Origin: Flavobacteriaceae bacterium UBA3611 | Lineage (GTDB): Bacteria > Bacteroidota > Bacteroidia > Flavobacteriales > Flavobacteriaceae | NCBI GenBank assembly: GCA_002375495.1 | Contig: DFLU01000010.1 | Location: forward strand, 62,001-126,000 | DNA: 64,000 bases | Direction: 5' to 3' | Shown: piece after piece, positions 24,662-33,826 of the stretch | Numbering within the stretch: position 1 is the first letter of the stretch | Layout of the letters: every line of letters starts with the position of its first letter | Position numbers and translations under genes: made by a program | Notes under the pieces: generated by a model | The model's database searches: none | Told to the model about the DNA's origin: nothing | Seen by the model: only the letters and a program-made list of their open reading frames with translations

Positions 24662-27600
24662 TTATATGTTGAATGGTAACTCTAATAATACTTCAAATCC
24701 ATCATCGTTGCGAAATTGAAGTTTCCCTTTTAGCTTTTCGGCTCTCATGCTCATGTTAGATAGGCCCATTCCTGTAGAGGTATATGAAATTTTCTTGGTA
24801 CCGTTATCTTTAATCTGTAATTGACAATCTCGAAACCGATTACTTAATTTGACACACACTTTAGTCGCGTCAGAATGTTTCGTAATGTTATGAATGGCTT
24901 CTTTATAAATTAAAAAAATATGCTGTTTGGTTTGTGCAGGTAGTTTTTTGTGATGGTTTTTTATGGTGGAACTGTCAATTTTGAAGGCAATACCCTTTGG
25001 CAAAAGTAATTCTTCTGCAAGTTCTCGCATTCGTTCAATCAAATCGGCTATGGTTTCCCGCCTGCTATCGATACTCCATACCAAATCTCGCATTTGGGAT
25101 ACTGCGCTTCGGCTAATAGCTGCAATTTTCTGCAGTTTATTTTTGTCATCTTCGGTGGCATTCATCTCCATCAATTCTGTTTGCATCGCCAATCCTGACA
25201 ACAAGGAGCCCACATCGTCATGCAAATCGCTAGAAATTTTGGTGCGCAAGCGTTCCATGGCTAATGCTTGATGCAAACGATATCTAAAAAATGCATACAT
25301 ACTTAAGGCAAGAGCAATTATTACTAAAGCGATGAACCACCAACGTTTGTAGAAAATTTGTTTTACCGTAATCGGGATAGATAAGAGGTTGGCACTTTCA
25401 TTTCCTCTAGAATCTGCTCCTTTTACTTTCAGTGTATAGGATCCAGCCGGAAGTTTGTTGTACCGTAATGTAGTATTATTACCTTGGTAGAACCAACGAT
25501 CTTCAAAACCTTCTAATTTTGTACTAAAGGTATTTTTGGAGTTCTGAAAATAACTCGGCATCGACCAGCTAACCTCAAAGTATTGATCGTATGGGGAAGC
25601 AACAAATGGCTTTAGTTTTTTTTGGGCATAGTCATGAACGTACGTTTCTTCGGTTCTACTATTGTATCCAGCGATATGTACAAGCTGAATGTCGGGCGGT
25701 CTCACAGTTTCACGTAAGGTTTCAGGGTTAAAAAAATTGATTCCATTCATTCCGCCGAAATAATACAAGCCTCGACTATCTTTAAAAAATGAAGAATAGT
25801 TGAACTCGTTATGTGACAAACCATCTTCCATATAGTAATTTTGAAACTCACCCGTATTTTTGTTCATAAACGACAACCCATTGTAGGTGGTAATCCAAAG
25901 TGTATTTTCATTGTCAGGAACAATTCCAACTACATTATTGTTTGATAAGCCATTTACTTCTGTGTAATTCTTGATGTTTGTTCCGTCAGAAGAAATATGG
26001 CTCAAACCACCACCGTATGTTCCTACCCAAAGGCTACCGTCTGTGTCTTCTAGAAGACATAAAACATGGTGTTTGCTGAGTTTTGGGATACTCTTGGTAT
26101 TATAGGATTTTAGAATATTTCCGTTGAGGTCGATTTTTAATACTCCGTCGTTTTTAGTGCCAATCCAGACACAATTTTCATCTCTGCTTTCTTCAAAGTA
26201 TTGAAGGTCTGCAATATTGTTAGTTTCACTAATATTTTTGAATACGAGACGACTCTCCTGCGTCAGCGGATCGAACAAGGTAAGATGCTCTAAGGTGTAG
26301 CCAAATAACAATCGTCCATCCTTCAGCTTTAAAAGGCCGTTTGGCCCATACACTTTAATATTCTTTCTGAATTGATCATAAATTTTAGTCACTCCAGTTT
26401 TTAAGTTTATTTCATAAATACCTTTACCAACGGCATACGCATGTGTTTTTGGTGCATTTGTAAGTAAGAAACTGCTGTCATACATTAGGGATAGCGGTTC
26501 TCCTGATTCGGTAGTTAGGGGTAGAGAATCGATTTTCCCAGTCCTTGTCCTGTATACGATTTTGTGGTTGCTTTCACAAAGGCTAAAAATGTTCCCTTGG
26601 TCATCCTCGACAATACCGCGCATCGAATTTCCCCAACCTTCTTTATCCGATTTAAAAAGATTGGAAAATAATGGTTTTTGGGTTTTAATTTTGAACAAGC
26701 CATTATTTGTAGGAACCCATAACAAGCTGTTTTTATCAATAAATAAGTTGTTAATGGTGGTGTAATCTAGTTTCGCTTTTAGCAAATGGGTATAGTTGCT
26801 GAAATTTCCTTCGGGGTCCATTCGGTACAAAGTTGCATCGCCGGCAAACCAAATATTGTGGCTCTCATCTTCTATTGCTCTCCTGATAATTTCTTCTGAA
26901 TGAAATATACGCTTAGAAGTCTTATTCTCTGCTGCATGCATACTAACACCACCAAGAGATGGAGGAAAATAATAATGCCGACCATGGCTGTCAAAAAACT
27001 GGGGTACATAATGAATACGGTCTTCATTCCACTCGTATGAGTCTAGTAAATGAGTTTCTAATACTTCACCTACTTCGTTATATTTATAAGTTCCAGCGGT
27101 AGTGGCCCACCAAATAAAGCCGTTGCCATCTATGGTTAATTGATTGAAACCACGTTTATACCTTTTAGAAGCAACAATAACTTCAAACTTCCCATTCACC
27201 AACTTCTGAATGTATTGTTGGGCATTACCTCGCTCTACATCCCAATAATCGTCTGTAACCACCCAAATAGATCCGTTAGGTATTTTAATAACATCCAATA
27301 CTTTACCTTTCAAATTATGCGATGTATCGTACGATTTTACCGAATCGGTAGAAATTTCAAGTTCAAACAATGCATCATTGGCCAAATACCATATTGAATT
27401 CCGAAGTGAATCATATACCATATTAGCTTTAATAAAATCTTCTTCGATAAAATGAGACTGCGTCTTGTCACTGGTAAAAGCTTTAAAATTTCGACCATCA
27501 TAGCGTTGAAGTCCTTGTGCGGTACCAATCCATAACAACCCTTTATAGTCTTGTACCACGTCAGACACATCCCGAAAGAGCAGTCCGTCTTCGGTTGTGA

Positions 27601-27700
27601 GAACGTCTATTTGTGACAGATTCTGCGCACCGATCTGTAAAAAAAATAGGCACGAAAAAATGCTAAAAATAAGGTGTGATGAAGCTATAATTGACTTCAA
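24662..27700 (-). CDS. Two-component regulator propeller sensor histidine kinase
   Basis: 1012 aa. Signal peptide (about 1-25), two seven-bladed propeller halves made of repeats such as DGLLFRDVSDV, LWIGTAQGLQRYDG and SLWVGTYGGGLS, then a triple-Tyr (Y_Y_Y) domain near residues 690-780 (WFYQGNNTTLRYNKL, YTLKVKG). A single membrane segment (WWFIALVIIALALSMYAFF) follows. The cytoplasmic part is HisKA_3 type: His827 in SSDLHDDVG, then a HATPase ending near residue 1010. It lacks the receiver and AraC parts of hybrid systems, so it works with the separate regulator at 23948. The signal may be a polysaccharide or another large extracellular ligand. Confidence 0.9.
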   Translation of the reverse strand: MKSIIASSHLIFSIFSCLFFLQIGAQNLSQIDVLTTEDGLLFRDVSDVVQDYKGLLWIGTAQGLQRYDGRNFKAFTSDKTQSHFIEEDFIKANMVYDSLRNSIWYLANDALFELEISTDSVKSYDTSHNLKGKVLDVIKIPNGSIWVVTDDYWDVERGNAQQYIQKLVNGKFEVIVASKRYKRGFNQLTIDGNGFIWWATTAGTYKYNEVGEVLETHLLDSYEWNEDRIHYVPQFFDSHGRHYYFPPSLGGVSMHAAENKTSKRIFHSEEIIRRAIEDESHNIWFAGDATLYRMDPEGNFSNYTHLLKAKLDYTTINNLFIDKNSLLWVPTNNGLFKIKTQKPLFSNLFKSDKEGWGNSMRGIVEDDQGNIFSLCESNHKIVYRTRTGKIDSLPLTTESGEPLSLMYDSSFLLTNAPKTHAYAVGKGIYEINLKTGVTKIYDQFRKNIKVYGPNGLLKLKDGRLLFGYTLEHLTLFDPLTQESRLVFKNISETNNIADLQYFEESRDENCVWIGTKNDGVLKIDLNGNILKSYNTKSIPKLSKHHVLCLLEDTDGSLWVGTYGGGLSHISSDGTNIKNYTEVNGLSNNNVVGIVPDNENTLWITTYNGLSFMNKNTGEFQNYYMEDGLSHNEFNYSSFFKDSRGLYYFGGMNGINFFNPETLRETVRPPDIQLVHIAGYNSRTEETYVHDYAQKKLKPFVASPYDQYFEVSWSMPSYFQNSKNTFSTKLEGFEDRWFYQGNNTTLRYNKLPAGSYTLKVKGADSRGNESANLLSIPITVKQIFYKRWWFIALVIIALALSMYAFFRYRLHQALAMERLRTKISSDLHDDVGSLLSGLAMQTELMEMNATEDDKNKLQKIAAISRSAVSQMRDLVWSIDSRRETIADLIERMRELAEELLLPKGIAFKIDSSTIKNHHKKLPAQTKQHIFLIYKEAIHNITKHSDATKVCVKLSNRFRDCQLQIKDNGTKKISYTSTGMGLSNMSMRAEKLKGKLQFRNDDGFEVLLELPFNI

Positions 27701-27729
27701 AATATAGGTGTTGGTTAGTTGCTAAGATC

Positions 27730-27773
27730 CAAATATACAAAATGATAGCGCGTGATTTCACATGAATATGTGA
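27730..27773. promoter_or_regulatory. Divergent promoter region of kinase and esterase with shared palindrome
   Basis: TCACAT-GAAT-ATGTGA (27758-27773) has the same arms as the site at 24644-24659. On the - strand the -7 box TATATTTG (27737-27730) lies 20 nt from it, and no -33 TTG is present, so the palindrome centre falls at about -42, the place of a class II activator. On the + strand a weaker TACCTTG (27797-27803) lies 23 nt away, before the esterase ATG. Confidence 0.65.
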
Positions 27774-27811
27774 TTGACAACACTACAATTTCAAGATACC
27801 TTGCTGCTATA

Positions 27812-28630
27812 ATGTTTAAAGGAATATCACGTATGATGAGAATTTGCCTGCTTTTACTGATGTGTCTTCACTTGGGGAATCCATCTATTGGGTTTGCTCA
27901 GGATGTTACTGTAAAAATTGGTCAAAAAGATAGTCTATACTCAGCTATTTTAGATGAACGTAGAAGCCTAGTTGTTTCACTCCCAGATAATTATGAAGAT
28001 GGCACAGAAAATTATCCAGTTCTTTATCTACTAGACGGAACTACCAATAATCTTTTAGATGCACGTCTGGTCACGTTTAATTTAAAAATGGATATGATTA
28101 TTGTGGCCTTAGCAAATACAGATCGTGATCGAGATATGATGCCCTTGAGTAGACCTTCGTATACAGTTGAAAATCCTAAGGCCGAAAATTTCTTACGGTT
28201 TTTTGAAAAGGAATTAATCCCGCATATCGATAAAAAATACAGAACTAAGAATGAAAGAACCATTAGAGGACGATCGTTAAGCGGTCTGTTTGTGATGTAC
28301 GCTTTTTTGAAAGAACCTACGTTGTTCACTAATTACATCGGTAACTGCGCTGGCTGGTTTGCAGATATGGACGATTACTTTACGCAATTGGCCGAAGACG
28401 CTTTTCAGCAGAAATCAAATTTTAGTGGCAAATCAATATTCGTGGCTAATTCTTTATCAGACCCATTAGACCCCAAGCAAGAAATCCATCACGCTGTTCT
28501 GAAGTTTTCAAAACTATTGAAATCGGAAGTGGGAGAACTTGTAAAATTTAAATACCAGACCTATGAAAATGCAGGGCACGTGCCCTATGCCTCTTTTTAC
28601 GACGGTATGAAATTTATGCATGAGCATTAG
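27812..28630 (+). CDS. Exported putative esterase (esterase D / enterochelin-esterase-like)
   Basis: 272 aa from the ATG at 27812; an alternative ATG at 27833 would shorten the N-terminus and the GTG at 27752 is too far upstream, overlapping the palindrome. A signal peptide precedes the mature part (cleaved near GFAQ). The nucleophile motif reads GRSLSG (Ser155), and His is in YENAGHVPYASF. The usual motif in this family is GHSLGG, so two flanking residues differ. The fold phrases VLYLLDG and NFLRFFEKELIPHIDKKY fit. It is divergent from the sensor kinase, and may process that kinase's signal. Confidence 0.8.
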   Translation: MFKGISRMMRICLLLLMCLHLGNPSIGFAQDVTVKIGQKDSLYSAILDERRSLVVSLPDNYEDGTENYPVLYLLDGTTNNLLDARLVTFNLKMDMIIVALANTDRDRDMMPLSRPSYTVENPKAENFLRFFEKELIPHIDKKYRTKNERTIRGRSLSGLFVMYAFLKEPTLFTNYIGNCAGWFADMDDYFTQLAEDAFQQKSNFSGKSIFVANSLSDPLDPKQEIHHAVLKFSKLLKSEVGELVKFKYQTYENAGHVPYASFYDGMKFMHEH

Positions 28631-28653
28631 TACTTAATAAAAAACCATACCAT

Positions 28654-28778
28654 ATGAAATACATTTTAATTACGGGTTGCAGTTCGGGCTTTGGACTCAT
28701 GGCAGCTAAACATCTAGCAGAAAAAGCCTCTTGGATACGTTCGAAATAGCCGATTGGGATGGACCTAAAATGAATTAA
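28654..28778 (+). pseudogene. Relic of a short-chain dehydrogenase
   Basis: The first 31 codons (MKYILITGCSSGFGLMAAKH at the start) hold the SDR cofactor motif TGxxxGxG and run to TAG at 28747. In the next frame LDTFEIADWDGPKMN continues to TAA at 28776-28778. Only the N-terminus and what looks like a C-terminal tail remain, so a deletion of roughly 200 codons is likely. It lies in the 172-nt gap between the esterase and RidA-like genes. Confidence 0.7.
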
Positions 28779-28802
28779 CACATAACCAAAAATCAACTAA
28801 TT

Positions 28803-29324
28803 ATGAAATCAATTATCACAAAGACATGTATGCTGTTGGTCCTTACAATGGCTATTACAAGCTGCAATCAGCCAGAAAAGAAAATAACTGAAACAAAATC
28901 AGAAGATGCCGTAACAGAAGCTGAGGTAGTTTCAGAAACACCAGAATACTATATGCTGCGTCCTGAGGTAGAAAAGGCGTATGGGTATACACACGCTGTA
29001 AAAATTGGCAATTCCATTAAAATTTCCGGAGCGGTAAGTATGGATAATGAAGGAAATCCTACTGCAGTTGGCAACTTGGAACAACAGATGAAAAATTGCT
29101 ATGCCGACCTAGAAAAAATCCTGGCCCATTACGGTTGTACGTTTGATGATGTCGTAAAAGAAGATGTGTTTACAACCGACATGGCTAAATTTTTAGAAGT
29201 GGCGGGCTATAGAACTGATATTTATAAAAATCAGTTTCCGACGGGTACCTGGCTTGGTGTAAAGGAATTGGCCATTCCAGAGTTTATGATAGAAATCGAA
29301 TTGGAAGTACATAAATCAAATTAA
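28803..29324 (+). CDS. RidA/YjgF-family lipoprotein
   Basis: 173 aa. The lipoprotein signal ends in ITSC with acylated Cys21, followed by a short acidic linker. The RidA domain then covers residues ~45-170, with IKISGAVSMD, QMKNCYADLEKILAHYGC and KELAIPEFMIEIELEV. RidA proteins deaminate reactive enamine/imine intermediates in the cytoplasm. A lipoprotein version is unusual. The Arg that anchors the imine substrate in RidA is not clearly conserved (the EFMIEIE segment lacks it), so the activity may differ. It is followed by the cupin/SnoaL gene after 19 nt. Confidence 0.85.
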   Translation: MKSIITKTCMLLVLTMAITSCNQPEKKITETKSEDAVTEAEVVSETPEYYMLRPEVEKAYGYTHAVKIGNSIKISGAVSMDNEGNPTAVGNLEQQMKNCYADLEKILAHYGCTFDDVVKEDVFTTDMAKFLEVAGYRTDIYKNQFPTGTWLGVKELAIPEFMIEIELEVHKSN

Positions 29325-29343
29325 CATTTTTAAAACTACTGAA

Positions 29344-30183
29344 ATGAGAAATTTTATAATAGCGATTGCTGCAACTGTTTTTTTTAATGTACCAGGAGTA
29401 GCGCAAGAGACAAAACAAGAATTGACTTATAAAACTGGCAATCCAGCCGATTGGCCAGCTGAATTGGATGCCGTAAGTGCAGCACCAAATAATCACGAAA
29501 TACTATTGGAAAATGATAAGGTTCGTGTATTGAGTGTTACCCTAGCTCCCAACGAAGTTGAAAAGGTACATCACCATCAGTGGCCTAGTGTACTTTATGT
29601 GATGCAAGCTGAAGATTTTACCGATCGCGATGCTGAAGGAAACTTAATTATGGATACGAGAACATTAGACGAGCCATTACAATTTCCACTGACGATGTGG
29701 AAAGATCCTGAGGCACCTCATTCAGCAACCAACCTGAGTAATACCACACCCATTAAATTAATACGAGTTGAATTGAAAAATTCTGCTAGTAATGAAAACC
29801 TTGCTATCATTAATGGACTCTATGAATCCTTTTCTAAAGGAGATGTTCCTGGCGTACTAGGAAGAATGGATTCGAATATCGTGTGGAATGAGGCTGAAGG
29901 TAATTCGTTGGCGGCAGGCAATCCATATACTGGACCAGACGCTGTATTGGCTGGCGTCTTTGCACCAATTATGGAGATGTACCAGTCGTTTGGTCTTAAA
30001 GATATTGAACTTCACGAAATGAGTAACGATAAGGTACTTGCGACACTGTATTACGATATTACCACGAAAAAAGGCAATAAATATCAAATACAGGCAGCCC
30101 ATTTTTGGACTTTACAGGATGGGAAGATTATAAAGTTTCAGCAATATGCAGATACAAAGAAGTTGGCTGAATCTGAGCAATAA
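29344..30183 (+). CDS. Exported cupin-like / SnoaL-like fusion protein
   Basis: 279 aa. Signal peptide to about residue 20. The first half (about 50-150) has a small beta-barrel with a histidine cluster (HHH at 76-78) in the order seen in cupins, with no clear second metal motif. The second half (about 153-275) looks like an NTF2/SnoaL domain (IINGLYESFSKGDVPGVL, HFWTLQDGKI). Its substrate is unknown. It follows the RidA-like lipoprotein closely and precedes the HGSNAT-like gene by 127 nt. Confidence 0.7.
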   Translation: MRNFIIAIAATVFFNVPGVAQETKQELTYKTGNPADWPAELDAVSAAPNNHEILLENDKVRVLSVTLAPNEVEKVHHHQWPSVLYVMQAEDFTDRDAEGNLIMDTRTLDEPLQFPLTMWKDPEAPHSATNLSNTTPIKLIRVELKNSASNENLAIINGLYESFSKGDVPGVLGRMDSNIVWNEAEGNSLAAGNPYTGPDAVLAGVFAPIMEMYQSFGLKDIELHEMSNDKVLATLYYDITTKKGNKYQIQAAHFWTLQDGKIIKFQQYADTKKLAESEQ

Positions 30184-30310
30184 CATTGTTAACCTGATAG
30201 GTGATTTCCGTTACACGCATCACTAATAATAAAGTATACTCTTTTAAGTAGTTAACATACTCACTTATAAAGATATGAGGCAGCAACAGACACTTATTAC
30301 TTACTAACCA

Positions 30311-31492
30311 ATGATTACAAAAACAAAACGCATTGAATCTATAGACATGTTGCGGGGTGTAGTGATGGTGATCATGGCACTAGATCACGTGCGTGATTAT
30401 TTTCATATTGGATCTTTTTTTATAGATCCTACCAATATTGATACGACCACACCTGCGCTGTTTTTTACACGTTTTATAACGCATTACTGCGCACCCGTTT
30501 TTGTGTTTTTAGCGGGAACATCGGCATTTCTCTACGGAAGTAATAAAACAAAACCTGAACTTTTTAAATTCTTATTCACACGCGGAATCTGGCTTATCTT
30601 ATTAGAAATTGTGGTCAATAACCTTATCTGGACCTTTGATCTAAGCTGGAGCATTCAAATATTTCAGGTAATTTGGGCCATAGGAGTGAGTATGGTGTGT
30701 CTTTCTTTTCTGATTTACCTTCCGAAGAAATTGATTTTATTAGTAGGAATCATTCTGGTAGCGGGGCATAATGCACTGGATAGAATTGTAATGCAAGGCC
30801 AGTCCGTCTCAGATATTTTATGGTATGTGTTGCATCAGCAAAATGTGCTGGTTGTAAATCCGAACCATCTCATTTTAATACAATACCCTTTACTACCGTG
30901 GATAGGCGTAATGGCTTTGGGGTATGTTTTCGGCACCTTATACCACAGAGATTTTGAGGCAGGTATTCGTAAAAAGTGGTTGCTTATCTTGGGCATTAGT
31001 GCCCTAATTGTCTTCTTTAGTTTACGAATGCTGAATGTCTACGGAGATTTGGTGCCGTGGACCAATCAAGATACAGTGACCAAGACCGTTTTATCATTTT
31101 TTAATGTAACGAAATATCCGCCATCACTACTGTTTATCTGCATTACGCTGGGGCCTGCATTGTTATTTTTATATGTGTTTGAGAATACAAAAAATAAACT
31201 CACTGACTTCTTTTTAGTTTTCGGGAGAGTCCCGCTATTCTATTATTTTTTTCACGTACTAGTGATACATATTTTAGCCATTATAGGGATGTTGATTTTT
31301 GGTGGAAATGTACAAGATATGATACTTACTGCGGACGGATTTAAGAATGCAAGTTTAGTAAGTTATGGATATTCTCTTTGGGTAGTGTATCTGGTTTGGA
31401 TAGGGGTGGTACTGCTACTGTATCCTTTCAGCAAAAAATATATGAAGTATAAAGCTGCCAACAAAGACAAATGGTGGTTGAGTTATTTGTAA
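30311..31492 (+). CDS. HGSNAT-like (DUF1624) membrane acyltransferase-family protein
   Basis: 393 aa with about ten hydrophobic segments. The N-terminus RIESIDMLRGVVMVIMALDHVRD (shown as RIESIDMLRG and IMALDHVRD) is the signature of DUF1624/heparan-alpha-glucosaminide N-acetyltransferase-like proteins, including the conserved His of DHVRD. Other members transfer acetyl groups across the membrane to sugars. The substrate here is unknown. It begins the unit that runs into the DUF6090 genes; the first of these starts 13 nt after its stop, so they are probably co-transcribed. Confidence 0.85.
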   Translation: MITKTKRIESIDMLRGVVMVIMALDHVRDYFHIGSFFIDPTNIDTTTPALFFTRFITHYCAPVFVFLAGTSAFLYGSNKTKPELFKFLFTRGIWLILLEIVVNNLIWTFDLSWSIQIFQVIWAIGVSMVCLSFLIYLPKKLILLVGIILVAGHNALDRIVMQGQSVSDILWYVLHQQNVLVVNPNHLILIQYPLLPWIGVMALGYVFGTLYHRDFEAGIRKKWLLILGISALIVFFSLRMLNVYGDLVPWTNQDTVTKTVLSFFNVTKYPPSLLFICITLGPALLFLYVFENTKNKLTDFFLVFGRVPLFYYFFHVLVIHILAIIGMLIFGGNVQDMILTADGFKNASLVSYGYSLWVVYLVWIGVVLLLYPFSKKYMKYKAANKDKWWLSYL

Positions 31493-31505
31493 TAAAATAA
31501 GACAT

Positions 31506-32315
31506 ATGATAAAATTCTTCAGACATATACGCCAACGCCTGATTAGAGAAAATCGCTTTTCAAAATATCTGCTTTACGCTATTGGTGAAATCATCTTGGT
31601 AGTGATTGGTATTTTAATAGCACTGCAGATTAATAATTGGAATGAGCATAAAAAAAACACGCAGCAAGGACAACTTATACTAACGCAGTTATTGGCAGAA
31701 TATGAAAGTAATCTGCAACAAATAGAAAGTAAAATTAGCCTAAGAAACGATGTTATTAAATCGTGTATCACCCTTCTAAACTATATCCATAAACGTCCTC
31801 AAAACATCACTACAGATAGCGTAGACTATCACCTTTCACGTGCAACAATGAGACCTACCTTTGACCCACAGTTAGGTGTTAGTAATGAATTGATAAACGC
31901 GGGTAAACTTTATTTAATAGATAACCCCACCTTACGGAACAGAATATCTTCATATTCAAGTTTTTTAAAGGAGTTGAATGAAGAAGAATTGAATATTTTC
32001 AGATTTACTGAAGAGGAATTTTATGCATTCTTAATTGATCAATATCAAATAGGTGGTTTTACGACTCAGTTTTTATTCGATGAAGAATTAAGAGCAAGAT
32101 TCACCATTGGTGAGAGCCTTAGTGATTTTTCCGAATTAAAAAATTTAGTGCCTAAAGCTAATTTCGAAAATCTTTTAAATCACCCCAACTTCGAAGATCA
32201 TATCACTCGATTACTTGGTATGACACCTTATACAAATGAACAGTCTATTGGTGTTAGGAATAAAACCCAAGAAATAATAGATTTAATTACTTCAGAAACA
32301 GCTGAAAACCAATGA
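31506..32315 (+). CDS. DUF6090 family protein (unit 3; duplicate partner of unit 9)
   Basis: 269 aa. Basic start MIKFFRHIRQRLIRENRFSK, membrane segment about residues 22-42, then INNWNEHKK. The extracytoplasmic part has the motif NELINAGKLYLIDNPTLRNR and a Phe-rich stretch near 190. It is ~97% identical to the gene at 37632, with only eight differing residues. Its first ~20 codons differ in bases from that gene. Its stop overlaps the next ATG by 4 nt (ATGA). Confidence 0.88.
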   Translation: MIKFFRHIRQRLIRENRFSKYLLYAIGEIILVVIGILIALQINNWNEHKKNTQQGQLILTQLLAEYESNLQQIESKISLRNDVIKSCITLLNYIHKRPQNITTDSVDYHLSRATMRPTFDPQLGVSNELINAGKLYLIDNPTLRNRISSYSSFLKELNEEELNIFRFTEEEFYAFLIDQYQIGGFTTQFLFDEELRARFTIGESLSDFSELKNLVPKANFENLLNHPNFEDHITRLLGMTPYTNEQSIGVRNKTQEIIDLITSETAENQ

Positions 32316-33070
32316 TAAAGTTTTTTAGACATTTCCGTCAACGATTAATTGGTGAGAATCGTTTCTCCAAGTACGTTCTTTATGCCATTGGTGAAATAAT
32401 TCTTGTGGTCATAGGTATTCTCATTGCACTACAGATTAATAACTGGAACGAGGACAAGAAATCTCGAAAAGAACAACAAAAAATTCTTATTGAATTAAAG
32501 GATGAATTTAAAAGTAATCAGGATGCATTGAGAATTATTAAAGAACAGCACAAATTTGTAATGCTAAAAGCTGAAGAATTATCACAAATGATGAGTCCCA
32601 ATCCAAAAGTGGTTGAAACCGAAAAACTCGATTCCATAATGTATGCAATGGTTTTTTTGCCAGAATTTAATGCAGTAAATAGATTAACGATGTCTGATAG
32701 GATTACGCTTCTTGATGATGCCCTAAAAAATGACATCGCATTCTGGAAATCCAAATACGATGAGTATAAGTATAGTATTAAAATAACCTACAACCTTTAT
32801 ATGGACTATATATATCCTTTTGTTAGTGAGAACTACCAATTAAAAAATATTAAAAGCTCAATGTTCGAAACCGATAAAAGTTATTTTGAAAATGAGACCA
32901 TGACAATACTATCAAATCCAGCATTCGAAAATCACGTTAAAATGAGAAGCCTCAATGCGCAACTACTTTTCAATAGAGCCAATGACCTATACAATGCACA
33001 AAATACCATATTAGAAAGTATCGATAAACTAAAAAAAATTGAAGTTACATATACAAGAACTAACCGATGA
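32312..33070 (+). CDS. DUF6090 family protein (unit 4)
   Basis: 252 aa. The anchor matches the other units, but the outer domain is the most divergent: TMSDRITLLDDALKNDIAFW takes the place of the AGKL/SGKL motif, and three aromatic-rich stretches follow (YSIKITYNLYMDYIYPF). It is coupled by 4-nt overlaps on both sides. The promoterless position means it depends on the upstream operon. Confidence 0.86.
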   Translation: MIKFFRHFRQRLIGENRFSKYVLYAIGEIILVVIGILIALQINNWNEDKKSRKEQQKILIELKDEFKSNQDALRIIKEQHKFVMLKAEELSQMMSPNPKVVETEKLDSIMYAMVFLPEFNAVNRLTMSDRITLLDDALKNDIAFWKSKYDEYKYSIKITYNLYMDYIYPFVSENYQLKNIKSSMFETDKSYFENETMTILSNPAFENHVKMRSLNAQLLFNRANDLYNAQNTILESIDKLKKIEVTYTRTNR

Positions 33071-33792
33071 TTAAATTCTTCCGCCATATACGCCAACGAT
33101 TAGTTGCTGAAAGTAAGGTCAGCAAATACCTTCTCTATGCCATAGGCGAAATTATCCTTGTGGTCATTGGGATTCTCATTGCGTTGCAGATAAATAACTG
33201 GAACGAAGATAGAAAAATGGATAAGACAGAAGAGGCCATTCTTATAGATTTGAAGCAGGATCTTTTGGCAACGAAAATACTGATGGAAGATGATTCTAAT
33301 TACAATAAATTGAAATTAAAACATCTCAATACCATTATCTATAATATTGACAACAAAGTACCATATAGGAGGAATATGGATACTATTTTTAGAGCTTTTA
33401 ATGCTTGGGCCAGCCCTTTTCCAGTAATGACTGCTTATGAAATTTTTAAGGATAAAGGCGTAGAAACCATAAAGAACAAAAAGATCAAGGAAAAAACCAT
33501 TACACTATATGATTCTACATTTATTGCTTTAAAAGATGATTATGACAGAGCTGAATGGGCGTTATTTGAATCTGTTACCAATCCTTTTATAGTAAAACAT
33601 TTTTCGTACGATTCATTATATGACGAGACAGTATTGTCGCCTAATAACTATGAAGAGCTCGTAGATAACCCCGAATTTAAAAATTTAGCCACTTTTGTAA
33701 AGCATTTGAGAACAAGTGGTTTAACAAGATATTCCAGCACAATTGATGAGATCCAAGAACTCATAGAACTGATTGAATCTGAATTGAAATGA
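33067..33792 (+). CDS. DUF6090 family protein (unit 5)
   Basis: 241 aa. The anchor reads AESKVSKYLLYAIGEIIL. The central motif is TAYEIFKDKGVETIKNKKIK, like units 1, 7 and 11 and not the SGKL group. The end is rich in charged residues. It begins in a 4-nt overlap with unit 4; 34 nt separate it from unit 6. Confidence 0.86.
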   Translation: MIKFFRHIRQRLVAESKVSKYLLYAIGEIILVVIGILIALQINNWNEDRKMDKTEEAILIDLKQDLLATKILMEDDSNYNKLKLKHLNTIIYNIDNKVPYRRNMDTIFRAFNAWASPFPVMTAYEIFKDKGVETIKNKKIKEKTITLYDSTFIALKDDYDRAEWALFESVTNPFIVKHFSYDSLYDETVLSPNNYEELVDNPEFKNLATFVKHLRTSGLTRYSSTIDEIQELIELIESELK

Positions 33793-33826
33793 ATGTAGGA
33801 GTCAAAATTAAAAAACTAAATTAGAA

